Shown: positions 7,399 to 14,564 of the stretch, piece by piece
Layout of the letters: the number at the start of each line of letters is the position of its first letter
Numbering within the stretch: position 1 is the stretch's first letter
Assembly (NCBI GenBank): GCA_902474645.1
Contig: CABRWN010000004.1
Coordinates: 1-36,542 of the forward strand
From: an uncultured Collinsella sp.
GTDB taxonomy: Bacteria > Actinomycetota > Coriobacteriia > Coriobacteriales > Coriobacteriaceae
DNA length: 36,542 bases
Reading direction: 5' to 3'
Notes under the pieces: model-generated
Seen by the model: the letters and a program-made list of their open reading frames with translations, nothing else
Databases searched by the model: none
Told to the model about the DNA's origin: nothing
Made by a program: the position numbers and the translations under genes

Positions 7399-8514
7399 TT
7401 ACAGGTACTTGCGCCAGTCGTCCTCGTCCTCATCATCCTCGGTAGCAGCTTGGATCTGCTCGGCGGCGCGAGCTGCCGCAGCGCGAGCGGCAACCTGGGC
7501 ATAGGACTCCTCGTTGCGCTCGGGGAAGTTTGCCAGCACGTGCTCGAACTTGGCAAAATCCTCATCCCAGCGCGTAGAAGGCACGGCAAAGAAGACTTGC
7601 TTGACCTTAAAGTCGCCCGACGCAAGCTCCTTGCGGAAGAGCTCGGCCACGGCCTCTGCGTCAAAGCCGTTGTTGTCGCAGCCCCAAGCGCCCAGCACGA
7701 GCTTCTCGCGACCTAGCTCGTCGCAGATGGCAAGCACAAAGCGAATGCGGTCGCGCAGGGCATCCAGCAGAGCATCGTCACTCACGCGATACTCCTGGCG
7801 GGCGCGCTTAACGTTGGGCGCGGCGGCCACGATCACGTCGGCGTATGCATGCACGTGGTTGCGGTCGAAGCGCACCGCAGGCACCACCAGCGCACGGTTT
7901 CGGTAAAGCTCGCAGTTGATGTTGCGGCGACGGTTCTCGCCGTACCATTTGCGCTGCTTATCGAGAACGTTGTACAGATACGAATCGGCGCACAGCGTGG
8001 CCTCCTGGCCCAGATAACCCTGAATATAGCCACCGCCCGGATTGGTGAACGAGGCAAAGGCGAGCACGGCCATGTCGCAGAACTGCGCATAGCCACGACC
8101 GTTGTCCAAGATGGCCTGCGTGGTGGAGGCATCGAGCACGGTGACCTCGGGCAGAACCGGAGCGGGCTCCTCAGCAGGCGCGGACTCAGCTTCGGCGATT
8201 TCCTCGGCAGGCTCCTCGACGGGCTCGAGCGCTGCCTCGACCTCGGCAGCCTCCGCGCCCTCGACGTCCTCGGCAACCTGTTCTTCGGTGGCCACAGCAC
8301 TCTGAACCTTGGCCTTCATCGCCGAGACAAAGCCGGCAGGCATACCGTCAAACTCGCGAACACCGGCAAGCGAACGCTCGATATCCTTGGCGCACGCTTC
8401 GGACACAGTTGCCACGTGACGCTCGGCGGCCTTGGCACGGGCCTCGCGCTTGGGATTGGGCTGACCCGCTCGGTTGGACCTGCGGTTACGGTTCCTGTTG
8501 TCGACGTCTGCCAT
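7399..8514 (-). CDS. PARG-like macro-domain protein (TIGR02452 type) with altered QEE motif
   Basis: A 371-residue protein whose middle part matches the microbial poly(ADP-ribose) glycohydrolase-like family (TIGR02452). Seen are VLAFASFTNPGGGYIQG (150-166), QEATLCADSYLY (170-181), VPAVRF, DVIVAAAPN (226-234) and LVLGAWGCDNNGFD (272-285). Known family members remove ADP-ribose and use a GGG-X6-8-QEE motif. Here GGG is at 160-162 and the motif reads Q170-E171-A172, so the second, catalytic glutamate is missing. An Arg/Lys-rich N-terminus (1-75) and an Ala/Glu/Pro-rich acidic stretch (77-123) precede the domain, and the C-terminus is an acidic tail (358-366). It could bind ADP-ribose without cleaving it. 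The ATG at 8514 has AGAAAGGTG upstream. It is flanked by terminators. Confidence 0.8.
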   Translation of the reverse strand: MADVDNRNRNRRSNRAGQPNPKREARAKAAERHVATVSEACAKDIERSLAGVREFDGMPAGFVSAMKAKVQSAVATEEQVAEDVEGAEAAEVEAALEPVEEPAEEIAEAESAPAEEPAPVLPEVTVLDASTTQAILDNGRGYAQFCDMAVLAFASFTNPGGGYIQGYLGQEATLCADSYLYNVLDKQRKWYGENRRRNINCELYRNRALVVPAVRFDRNHVHAYADVIVAAAPNVKRARQEYRVSDDALLDALRDRIRFVLAICDELGREKLVLGAWGCDNNGFDAEAVAELFRKELASGDFKVKQVFFAVPSTRWDEDFAKFEHVLANFPERNEESYAQVAARAAAARAAEQIQAATEDDEDEDDWRKYL

Positions 8515-8580
8515 AAGTGGTCACCTTTCTCGGTCTCTGCCGCTATCGGCTTTTCCCATCCATGATACCCCGCCGCGTAC

Positions 8581-8608
8581 AAAAAAGACGGCCCCGAAGG
8601 ACCGCCTT
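8581..8608 (-). terminator. Rho-independent terminator after the Bax-inhibitor gene
   Basis: On the minus strand a 10-bp stem with two G-U pairs closes a TTCG tetraloop (plus 8585-8594 and 8599-8608), followed by six T (plus 8581-8586). It ends transcription of the gene at 8653-9348 before the next start at 8514. Confidence 0.85.
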
Positions 8609-8652
8609 TCGCATCGATTTGCACGCACGGCAAGCACCGCCGCAATTCGCCA

Positions 8653-9348
8653 CTAGTCGCGACGGCCGAGGATGTTCAGAATGCGCAGGAACACGTTGAT
8701 AATATCCACGAACAGGTTAGAGGCCATAAGCACGGCGTTGGGCAGCGTAGGCGGCACCGTCGTGGCAACATAGGTGTCGTAGCCAATAAAGCCGGCGAAC
8801 ACCACGATCACGATCAGGTCGGTGATGGTCTGTGAGACGCCCATGAACATCAGCACGATCTCAACCAGAATAGTAGCGAGCAGAATGCCAAAACCGATGC
8901 CATATACGCGCTGGAAAAACTTGGGGAACGTCACGCCCAAGGCGCCAAAGACAAAGGTGATGGCGGCCGTGGCGATAAAGGCAGTGTTGATGGTGGGCAG
9001 GTCGTAGTTGGCAAGGCCAAACGACGCGGTCAGGCCAAAGGTGCTCGCAAAGATTACGTAGCCCACAAGGGACAGGCCCACGGACTGCTTGCTGGCGGCG
9101 GCCGACATCATGACCATGCCGACGATGGTCAAAATAAATGAGCCAAAGACCAGCGGCAAAGCGGCGCCGCTCATCATCATGCGCGCAAACGACATGGTGC
9201 TCGTAAAGTAAGCACCGACGCCCATGGCGCAAAAGCCCAAAAAGATCAGGGCAGACATGACAAGGTTGTACGCGCGCGGCGACATCTCCTTGGCGCGGCT
9301 TGCGCCGCTCTCGACGGGGCCGTTCTGATAGCCCTGGATATCGTTCAT
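8653..9348 (-). CDS. Bax inhibitor-1/YccA family membrane protein
   Basis: A 231-residue integral membrane protein with seven hydrophobic segments, the BI-1/YccA (TMBIM) pattern. After a polar N-terminus of about 24 residues come YNLVMSALIFLGFCAMGVGAYF, a segment around LPLVFGSFILTIVGMV, SLVGYVIFASTFGLT, FIATAAITFVFGALGV, YGIGFGILLATILVEIVL and LIVIVVFAGFIGYDTYVA, then a final amphipathic stretch VDIINVFLRILNILG. The conserved GYDTY and the late D-x-x-N-x-FLRIL motif fit the family, whose bacterial members act as pH-sensitive calcium leak channels or membrane-protease modulators. The role here is unknown. The start is the ATG at 9348, with AAAGGA seven bases upstream. It is a single gene ended by the terminator at 8581. 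Confidence 0.9.
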   Translation of the reverse strand: MNDIQGYQNGPVESGASRAKEMSPRAYNLVMSALIFLGFCAMGVGAYFTSTMSFARMMMSGAALPLVFGSFILTIVGMVMMSAAASKQSVGLSLVGYVIFASTFGLTASFGLANYDLPTINTAFIATAAITFVFGALGVTFPKFFQRVYGIGFGILLATILVEIVLMFMGVSQTITDLIVIVVFAGFIGYDTYVATTVPPTLPNAVLMASNLFVDIINVFLRILNILGRRD

Positions 9349-9432
9349 AGGTTCGTCCTTTCAAAAAGTGCCGTGAAAGACGGCGCAGCAGGTGACAAGA
9401 TTCCTGTCATTGTACCCGAATGCCGTACGTCC

Positions 9433-9771
9433 TTACCCACGGCGCTCGCCCTCGAGCGTACGGTCGAATGCCCACACCCACCAACGCATCAGATGGGCCT
9501 GCGAACCATCTGGTCGTTCGCGCGTCTGGTCCTCCAGATACAACTCGGTCGCGTGCCCGCCAAAACGCACCTTATAGGTTGCCGTACGGATGCCGTGAAC
9601 CGTCAGGCCAAACCCAGTGGTCGAGACAATCTCGTCAATCGTAAAGCAACGACCGTCGACCCAGCAGACGGTGACCGGCACGACCTGTCCGCCCGCGAGG
9701 ATGCGAGCCACGACGTCCACATACTGCTTGTGCACGCGCCGAGTTTTGCCATCTGTCTGTCGATATTCCAT
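9433..9771 (-). CDS. Conserved-looking hypothetical protein, about 112 residues
   Basis: I do not recognise this protein. It has no membrane segment or signal peptide. Its middle is rich in alternating hydrophobic residues (VVPVTVCWVDGRCFTIDEIV, then YKVRFGGHATELYLED), which suggests a small beta-barrel or beta-sheet fold, and it ends with a Trp-rich MRWWVWAFDRTLEGE. The start is uncertain. The ATG at 9771 is preceded by AGGAGG with only one base between, which is too close for normal use, while the ATG at 9792 has no ribosome binding site. It lies between the Bax-inhibitor gene and pit and appears to be its own unit. Codon use is like that of its neighbours. Confidence 0.65.
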   Translation of the reverse strand: MEYRQTDGKTRRVHKQYVDVVARILAGGQVVPVTVCWVDGRCFTIDEIVSTTGFGLTVHGIRTATYKVRFGGHATELYLEDQTRERPDGSQAHLMRWWVWAFDRTLEGERRG

Positions 9772-10021
9772 GCCTCCTATTATCGAACGCATGTTTGCAT
9801 GTTGTAAAGCGAACAGACTGTGGTTTTGGAGTGTCGTAGTAATCGCACGTGTCCGCATGGCGTGTTAGCAAAAAGAACACCCGCGGTCAACAGGGCTAAT
9901 ATTCAATTTTAGTGCCAAAAAGTTCACTTCTCCCATCAGAACTCGGTAAAGAGACCCGCAGGAGGTGATACGATTTATCATGTTTTTGTAACGTGTCTGC
10001 AAACTTCGAGAAAGCCCATAT

Positions 10022-11071
10022 ATGGACGTAACGTTCTCAACCTTCCTCGGCCAAATTGTGTCGAACCCAGTCCTTGCCGTCACCGTGATCCTCGCGTTGG
10101 GCGCCATCTTCGTCAATGGATGGACCGACGCGCCCAACGCCATCGCGACCTGCGTCACTACGCGTTGCATGCCCGCCCGCGCCGCCATTCTCATGAGCGC
10201 CGCATTCAACTTCCTCGGCGTGCTCATCATGACGCACTTTAACGCGAGCGTCGCCAACACCATCTCACATATCGTCGACTTTGGCGGAAACAGCACCATG
10301 GCGCTCGCCTGCCTATGCGCGGCGCTGTTCTCCATCGTCGTCTACGGCGCCACAGCGTCGCGTTTTGGCATCCCCACCTCGCAAAGCCACAGCCTTATCG
10401 CCGGCCTGACCGGTGCCGCCATCGCCCTCGGCGGTGCGAGCAGCGTCAACGTCCACGAGTGGATGAAGGTCATCTACGGTCTGGCGCTCTCCATCGGCCT
10501 GGGCTTTGTCATGGGCTGGGTCCTGTGCAAGCTCGTCTCGATTCTTTTCGCCGCCGCCAACAGGCGACGTGCCAATGTCTTCTTTAAATACGCTCAGATC
10601 GCGAGCGCTGCGGCCATGAGCTTTATGCACGGCGCGCAGGATGGACAGAAGTTCATCGGCGTGCTCTTTTTAGGCGTGGCCTTTGCCAGCGGCCAGACGA
10701 GCGTCGGCGATGCAGGCATCCCCATCTGGATTATGCTGCTGTGCTCGGCCACTATGGGTATCGGCACCAGCGTGGGCGGCGAGCGCATCATCAAGTCCGT
10801 CGGCCAGAGCATGGTCAAGCTCGAAAAGTATCAGGGCTTCTCCGCCGACCTCGCAGGCGCCGCAAACCTGCTGCTTGCCACCCTTACCGGCATCCCCGTG
10901 TCCTCCACACACATCAAGACCTGCGCCATCATGGGCGTCGGTGCCGTCAAGCGCCTCTCAGCCATCAACTTCGGCGTCGTCAAAGACATGATGTTCACCT
11001 GGTTCTTCACCTTCCCCGCCTGCGGACTCATCAGCTTTGTCATGGCCAAGCTGTTCATGATGTTCCTCTAG
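10022..11071 (+). CDS. pit: Inorganic phosphate transporter, Pit family
   Basis: A 349-residue low-affinity phosphate permease, coupled in the family to cations. The two inverted family signatures are present: GWTDAPNAIATCV near the N-terminus and MHGAQDGQKFIGV in the second half, both ending in the Pit-type D-x-x-x-x. Also seen are GIPTSQSHSLIAGLTGAA and GIPVSSTHIKT. About ten hydrophobic segments are readable, with a basic cytoplasmic loop NRRRAN in the middle. The length is that of short bacterial Pit proteins. The ribosome binding site is weak (GAGAAAG ten bases upstream of the ATG at 10022). The DUF47 gene follows 67 bases later, the standard Pit pairing. It complements the high-affinity pst operon in the same window. 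Confidence 0.95.
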   Translation: MDVTFSTFLGQIVSNPVLAVTVILALGAIFVNGWTDAPNAIATCVTTRCMPARAAILMSAAFNFLGVLIMTHFNASVANTISHIVDFGGNSTMALACLCAALFSIVVYGATASRFGIPTSQSHSLIAGLTGAAIALGGASSVNVHEWMKVIYGLALSIGLGFVMGWVLCKLVSILFAAANRRRANVFFKYAQIASAAAMSFMHGAQDGQKFIGVLFLGVAFASGQTSVGDAGIPIWIMLLCSATMGIGTSVGGERIIKSVGQSMVKLEKYQGFSADLAGAANLLLATLTGIPVSSTHIKTCAIMGVGAVKRLSAINFGVVKDMMFTWFFTFPACGLISFVMAKLFMMFL

Positions 11072-11138
11072 TCAAACCGAACGTCCATCCGGACTGCATT
11101 ACCTCGCCCACCCGTCTTCGCCTCGAAAGGACCCACCC

Positions 11139-11762
11139 ATGGCAAAGAAACCCGATTCGTTCTACTTCGACAACTACGTCGCCTGCGCCGACCTTGCCGT
11201 CCAGGCCGCCGAGCTGCTCACCAAGATTTTCGAGAACTTCGATCCCGCAAAGATTCACGATATGCTCAACAAGATGCACGCGATCGAGCATGCGGCCGAC
11301 AAGAAGCACCATGAGCTTGAGGACGCCTTGCTCACCGCCTTTATCACCCCGCTCGAGCGCGAGGATCTGGATCTGATGAGCTGCGCGCTCGACACCGTGC
11401 TCGACCGTATTGAGGGCGTCGTGCAGCGCGTCTACTTCACCAACATTCAGAGCATCCATCCCGATGCCATCGTCATCGCCCACAAGGTGACCGATGCCTG
11501 CCGCGCCATGAAGGACCTGATGGTCGAGCTGCCCAACTACCGCAAGTCCAAGACCCTGCGCGAGCTCGTCATCCAGATCAACACCATCGAGTCCGAGGCC
11601 GACGAGCTCTACATCAACGCCATGCGCAACCTGCACGTTAACGGCAAGGATCCGCTCGAGGTCATCGCTTGGCGTGACGTGTACGCCTTCCTGGAGTACT
11701 GCGCCGACTGCTGCGAGAATGTGGCCGATGTCGTGGATTCGATTGTCATGAAGAACAGTTAA
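11139..11762 (+). CDS. DUF47 (PhoU-like) accessory protein of Pit
   Basis: A 207-residue all-helical protein of the DUF47/TIGR00153 (YkaA) family, related to PhoU. Such proteins are encoded next to Pit transporters and are thought to control phosphate flux. Seen are HDMLNKMHAIEHAADKKHHEL with the paired E-x-x-x-D metal-binding pattern, TAFITPLEREDLDLMSCALDTVLDRIEG (the most conserved family block, near residues 66-93), and the second repeat INTIESEADELY followed by WRDVYAFLEYCADCCENVADV. Two E/D-rich helical repeats are typical. The start is the ATG at 11139, with CGAAAGGAC upstream. It ends just before the large inverted repeat at 11769-11879. Confidence 0.92.
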   Translation: MAKKPDSFYFDNYVACADLAVQAAELLTKIFENFDPAKIHDMLNKMHAIEHAADKKHHELEDALLTAFITPLEREDLDLMSCALDTVLDRIEGVVQRVYFTNIQSIHPDAIVIAHKVTDACRAMKDLMVELPNYRKSKTLRELVIQINTIESEADELYINAMRNLHVNGKDPLEVIAWRDVYAFLEYCADCCENVADVVDSIVMKNS

Positions 11763-11768
11763 TTGGGG

Positions 11769-11879
11769 GGTACATGTCCCACCGGTCGCGGGCCCGACCA
11801 CTAATAACCTTTTTCACTCCGGCTGCAGGCAGAGTCGTTCAAAAGGTTATTAGTGGTCGGGCCCGCTCCCTTATGTACC
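11769..11879. repeat. Perfect 26-bp inverted repeat with outer 7-bp arms
   Basis: Positions 11788-11813 and 11841-11866 are exact reverse complements over 26 bases, separated by a 27-base loop that can fold again. Outside these arms, GGTACAT (11769-11775) and ATGTACC (11873-11879) also pair. The element starts seven bases after the DUF47 stop codon. It may end transcription of the pit operon, but no T run follows. A perfect stem of this length is more than a terminator needs, so a small non-coding mobile or repeat element is possible. No target-site duplication was recognised. Confidence 0.7.
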
Positions 11880-12045
11880 ACCATTGGGAACTTTGGCTGA
11901 TAGCTATAGTGCAATGGGGGTTTGGCTGAAGGGACCTTTAGTACCCAATTGAACACTTTGGCATTCGGTAGGCGTTTGGCTGAATGGGGCTTTGGGTACC
12001 CTTTTGCTTAGTTTTAGGTTGTTTTATTAGCTTTGGAGGGCTTGT
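11880..12045. other. C-poor leader with repeated TTTGGCTGA
   Basis: This stretch before the nitroreductase is rich in G and T and poor in C on the plus strand, unlike the rest of the window. TTTGGCTGA occurs exactly at 11892, 11921 and 11975, with a partial copy TTTGGCATT at 11957. GGTACCC also occurs near 11995 and GTACCC at 11941. No ORF or clear promoter was found. It ends in the ribosome binding site GGAGGG of the nitroreductase. Confidence 0.45.
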
Positions 12046-12576
12046 ATGTCTTATTTGGATCTGGCTCGGGGTCGGTATTCTTGTCGTGAGTTTGAAGATC
12101 GGGCTGTGGAGCAGGCTGTGGTGGATGCCATTGTTGAGACTGGGCGTATTGCTCCTTCTGCTTGTAATAATCATCCAACCCGTGTGATGGTGTTGGATAC
12201 GCCCGAGCTTCTGGAGAAGGCTGCTGCTTGTCAGCCTCGGTTTGCTCGTGATGGGTCTATCTTTGGGGCTCCGCTTGTCTTCCTTATTTGCAGCGTTACC
12301 GGTGATGCTTGGGTGCGCCCGTATGACCAGATGAATTCTAGTAAAATCGACACCTCAATCGTGTGTGATCAGATGATGATGGAGGCCACCGAGCAGGGCC
12401 TGGGAACGTGCTGGGTATGCCATTTTAAGCCTGAGGTGGCGCAGGAGCAGTTCAATCTGCCCAAGGGCGTCTATCCCTATCACATGCTCGTCTGTGGATA
12501 TCCTGCCGACCACATCGCCGATCCCGAGCATCGCGAGGCCCGTACCATTCCCCTCTCCGACTTCCTCCTCAAGTAG
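12046..12576 (+). CDS. Nitroreductase family protein
   Basis: A 176-residue FMN-dependent nitroreductase-fold protein. It begins with the typical LDLARGRYSCREFEDRAV, where the Arg/Ser residues bind the FMN phosphate, followed by IVETGRIAPSACNNHPTRVMVL. The later family features are DTSIVCDQMMMEATEQGLGTCWVCHF and the C-terminal HMLVCGYPAD. It is a short member, acting as a homodimer in the family; the reduced substrate is unknown. The start is the ATG at 12046, with GGAGGG eight bases upstream. Codon use is odd. Codons 1 to about 88 strongly prefer T in the third position (GCT, GAT, TCT, TGT, CGT), while the rest prefer C or G like all neighbours. The change is near position 12310. Confidence 0.88.
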   Translation: MSYLDLARGRYSCREFEDRAVEQAVVDAIVETGRIAPSACNNHPTRVMVLDTPELLEKAAACQPRFARDGSIFGAPLVFLICSVTGDAWVRPYDQMNSSKIDTSIVCDQMMMEATEQGLGTCWVCHFKPEVAQEQFNLPKGVYPYHMLVCGYPADHIADPEHREARTIPLSDFLLK

Positions 12577-12602
12577 GTTTTGGGACATGCCTTAAAACCT
12601 AC
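12573..12602. repeat. 9-bp hairpin over the nitroreductase stop codon
   Basis: GTAGGTTTT (12573-12581) and AAAACCTAC (12594-12602) are perfect inverted repeats with a 12-base loop. The TAG stop codon lies inside the first arm. No T run follows. The true terminator is 20 bases further on. Confidence 0.4.
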
Positions 12603-12623
12603 CCTTGACCGCTCACCCGTTCG

Positions 12624-12661
12624 CCGAGTTCTGCGCCATTATGTGCAGGGCTCGGTTTTTT
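12624..12661 (+). terminator. Rho-independent terminator of the nitroreductase gene
   Basis: CCGAGTTCTGC (12624-12634) pairs with GCAGGGCTCGG (12645-12655) through 11 pairs including two G-U, around a 10-base loop, followed by six T. Confidence 0.85.
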
Positions 12662-12684
12662 ATGTTACGCACTCCGGCACAGTC

Positions 12685-12716
12685 ATAAAAAAGGACCCGC
12701 AAGCTGCGGGTCCTTT
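12685..12716 (-). terminator. Strong terminator ending the division/pst supercluster
   Basis: AAAGGACCCGCA (12690-12701) and TGCGGGTCCTTT (12705-12716) form a perfect 12-bp stem with a 3-base loop. On the minus strand a run of six T follows, as needed for divIVA. On the plus strand it can back up the nitroreductase terminator. Confidence 0.88.
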
Positions 12717-12742
12717 CTAGGCACTAAATTGTAGGCCGAATG

Positions 12743-13417
12743 TTAGTCCAGGTCGTCAGCAGCAAAGTTGTCGATCGGGGCGAAGGGATCGGCCACGGGG
12801 ACAAGCGGGTCAGCGACGGGCAGCGGCTCGGCGGGAACAGTCACTGCAGGAGAAGCGGCAGAACCGACCGGCGTGGAGGCCATCAGATCGGCCGGGAAGG
12901 AATTCTGGGCATCGTCCATGAAGTGCTGGATGAGCTTGAGATACTCTGCCTTGAACTCCTCACGGGAAGCCTTGAGACGATCGATCTCCTCGAGCTCGGC
13001 CTGCTTCTCGGTCAGAGCCTGGCGGATAACCTCGCGTGCCTTGGCGTCAGCCTCGTTGCGGATACGCTCAGCGTTCTCGTTGGCATCGTTGACGATGGTC
13101 TCAGCGGTCTGCTGGGCAGCGATCAGGGCAGCGGAAATCTGGCGCTCCTGAGCGGAGAAGTCAGGGGCGGGAGCAGCCACGGGGGCGGCAGGAACGGCCT
13201 GGGCGGTGGCATCCTGAGCTTGGGCAAGCTGAGCCTGCGCATCGGCAAGCTGCTGCTCGGTAGCAGTCAGGCGACCCTTAAGGTCGACGATCTTAGCGAG
13301 CATAGCGTCAACCTCGGAGGACAGCGTCTCCAAGAAGACGTCGACCTCAGCAGGATCGTAGCCACGCTTGGCCTCAGAGAAAGTCTGAGCCTGGATGTCT
13401 GCAGGGGTAATAGCCAT
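12743..13417 (-). CDS. divIVA: DivIVA domain cell division/polarity protein
   Basis: A 224-residue coiled-coil protein of the DivIVA family, which marks curved membrane at poles and septa and recruits partners. The N-terminal membrane-binding domain is clear: TPADIQAQTFSEAKRGYDPAEVDVFLE (about residues 4-30). Long heptad-like stretches follow at about 30-70 and 90-170, split by an Ala/Pro-rich linker (72-88, QAVPAAPVAAPAP). The C-terminal 50 residues are Pro/Ala/Asp-rich and probably unfolded. The start is the ATG at 13417 with AAAAAGGAGA upstream. It is the last gene of the supercluster, after yggT, as in many Gram-positive bacteria, and the terminator at 12685-12716 follows. Confidence 0.9.
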   Translation of the reverse strand: MAITPADIQAQTFSEAKRGYDPAEVDVFLETLSSEVDAMLAKIVDLKGRLTATEQQLADAQAQLAQAQDATAQAVPAAPVAAPAPDFSAQERQISAALIAAQQTAETIVNDANENAERIRNEADAKAREVIRQALTEKQAELEEIDRLKASREEFKAEYLKLIQHFMDDAQNSFPADLMASTPVGSAASPAVTVPAEPLPVADPLVPVADPFAPIDNFAADDLD

Positions 13418-13478
13418 AACAAGTCTCCTTTTTCATCGCCTCGGCGCTACACGCCCGACGTAAGTTACTAAGTCAGTT

Positions 13479-13760
13479 CTACACGAGTATACCTATAAGA
13501 AGCTGCAGAACCAGCCTCTGCACCAACTGCAACGCAATAATCGCAACGACCGGCGAAAAATCGATACCGCCCATCGGCGGGATGAAACGACGGAACAGGT
13601 TGAGCCACGGACCGCACACGCTATCAAGCACCGCGGCAATATCCTGAAGCAAACCACCCTGCTTCATGGGAATCCACGTCATAAAGCAGTAGACGACAAT
13701 GAGCGTGGAATAGAAGTTGAACAGCGTGTTGACCAGCTGGACGATAGTGTAGATGTTGAT
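13479..13760 (-). CDS. yggT: YggT family membrane protein with a non-standard start
   Basis: A small membrane protein of the YggT/YlmG family, linked in other bacteria to osmotic balance and division. The conserved PWLNLFRRFIPPMGGIDFSP block and the second hydrophobic segment (VVAIIALQLVQRLVLQLLIGI) are clear. The only ATG in frame (13682) would give 67 residues and remove the first membrane segment. The frame is open up to the sepF stop codon at 13784 and encodes a proper first segment (IVQLVNTLFNFYSTLIVVYC), but without ATG, GTG or TTG. GAGGAG at 13772-13767 lies six bases before an ATC at 13760, so I place the start there (93 residues). ATT at 13766 is the alternative but sits against the ribosome binding site. 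Confidence 0.75.
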   Translation of the reverse strand: MNIYTIVQLVNTLFNFYSTLIVVYCFMTWIPMKQGGLLQDIAAVLDSVCGPWLNLFRRFIPPMGGIDFSPVVAIIALQLVQRLVLQLLIGILV

Positions 13761-13766
13761 GGGAAT

Positions 13767-13772
13767 CTCCTC
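13767..13772 (-). promoter_or_regulatory. Ribosome binding site that decides the yggT start
   Basis: GAGGAG on the minus strand lies between the sepF stop codon and the first yggT codons. With a 6-base spacer it points to the ATC at 13760. No standard start codon lies within 20 bases downstream in the yggT frame. Confidence 0.6.
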
Positions 13773-13781
13773 GTCTTGTCT

Positions 13782-14504
13782 TTACTTAAGGTAGCCGTCG
13801 GCACGAAGCTTCTTGAGATCGGAATCTTTGACCTCGCAACCGGCGGGCAGCACCATGAACACGCGGTCGCCCACCTCCTTGACCGTGGCACCCAGACCGC
13901 AGGCAAAGCCGTAAGAGAAGTCCAAGACGCGCTTGGCAACTTCGGTGCGTACGCCCACAAAAATCAGTGCGACAGGCTGCTTGGTGCGAACGCGGCGCAC
14001 CACGGTCTCCACGTCGTCATAGCTCTCGGGGCGCAGGACATAGGCCGGCAGCTGCGGCGTGGCGTTGATGATATTGCTCGCATAGGCCGAGGCATCGCTC
14101 GGTGCAGGCGCGGGTGCAGCGGCGGCACGGGCGCGGGTATTCTCGGCGTAGCTCGACGGCGTGTCATAGGCACCAGGACGATAACCGCTCGCAACACTGT
14201 CCTGCGAGCGCGAAGGCGGGTTATACGTCGTGGCATGGCGGGAGTCATCGCCGACCAGCTGACCGGAGCGCGTATACACGGCAACCGACTCAGCTTCACC
14301 GCGGCGCGTCTGGCCAAGCAGGCCGTTGCTCGGCTCGTCTTGGGTGTAGAAGCCCTCGCCCGAAGCACCACTGTAGCCGTTGTTCTGATAGCCATCGTCG
14401 TAGCCGTCATCGTAGCCGTAGTCGTCGTCCTGGCCATAACCCTGGTCGTAACCCTGCTGGCCGCCCAGGTGCATCTTATTTTTAATCTCGTCAAGGAAGC
14501 CCAT
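13782..14504 (-). CDS. sepF: Cell division protein SepF
   Basis: A 240-residue SepF, which ties FtsZ filaments to the membrane and bundles them; in actinobacteria, which lack FtsA, it is the main anchor. The N-terminal amphipathic helix GFLDEIKNKMHLG is present, followed by a Gly/Tyr/Asp-rich linker (about 17-52) and a further disordered part to about residue 145. The globular SepF domain fills the C-terminal 90 residues: YVLRPESYDDVETVVRR, VALIFVGV, the conserved RVLDFSYGFACGL (usual form RxxDFxxG) and VFMVLPAG. It is longer than the usual 150-200 residues because of the linker. The start is the ATG at 14504 with GAGAGGA upstream. It lies between yggS and yggT, as in Bacillus (ylmE-F-G). Confidence 0.95.
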   Translation of the reverse strand: MGFLDEIKNKMHLGGQQGYDQGYGQDDDYGYDDGYDDGYQNNGYSGASGEGFYTQDEPSNGLLGQTRRGEAESVAVYTRSGQLVGDDSRHATTYNPPSRSQDSVASGYRPGAYDTPSSYAENTRARAAAAPAPAPSDASAYASNIINATPQLPAYVLRPESYDDVETVVRRVRTKQPVALIFVGVRTEVAKRVLDFSYGFACGLGATVKEVGDRVFMVLPAGCEVKDSDLKKLRADGYLK

Positions 14505-14564
14505 GGTTGTGTCCTCTCGCGGTTTAGTGCAGGCGCCCCGATAATCAGTGCGCACTTCAGAGCC

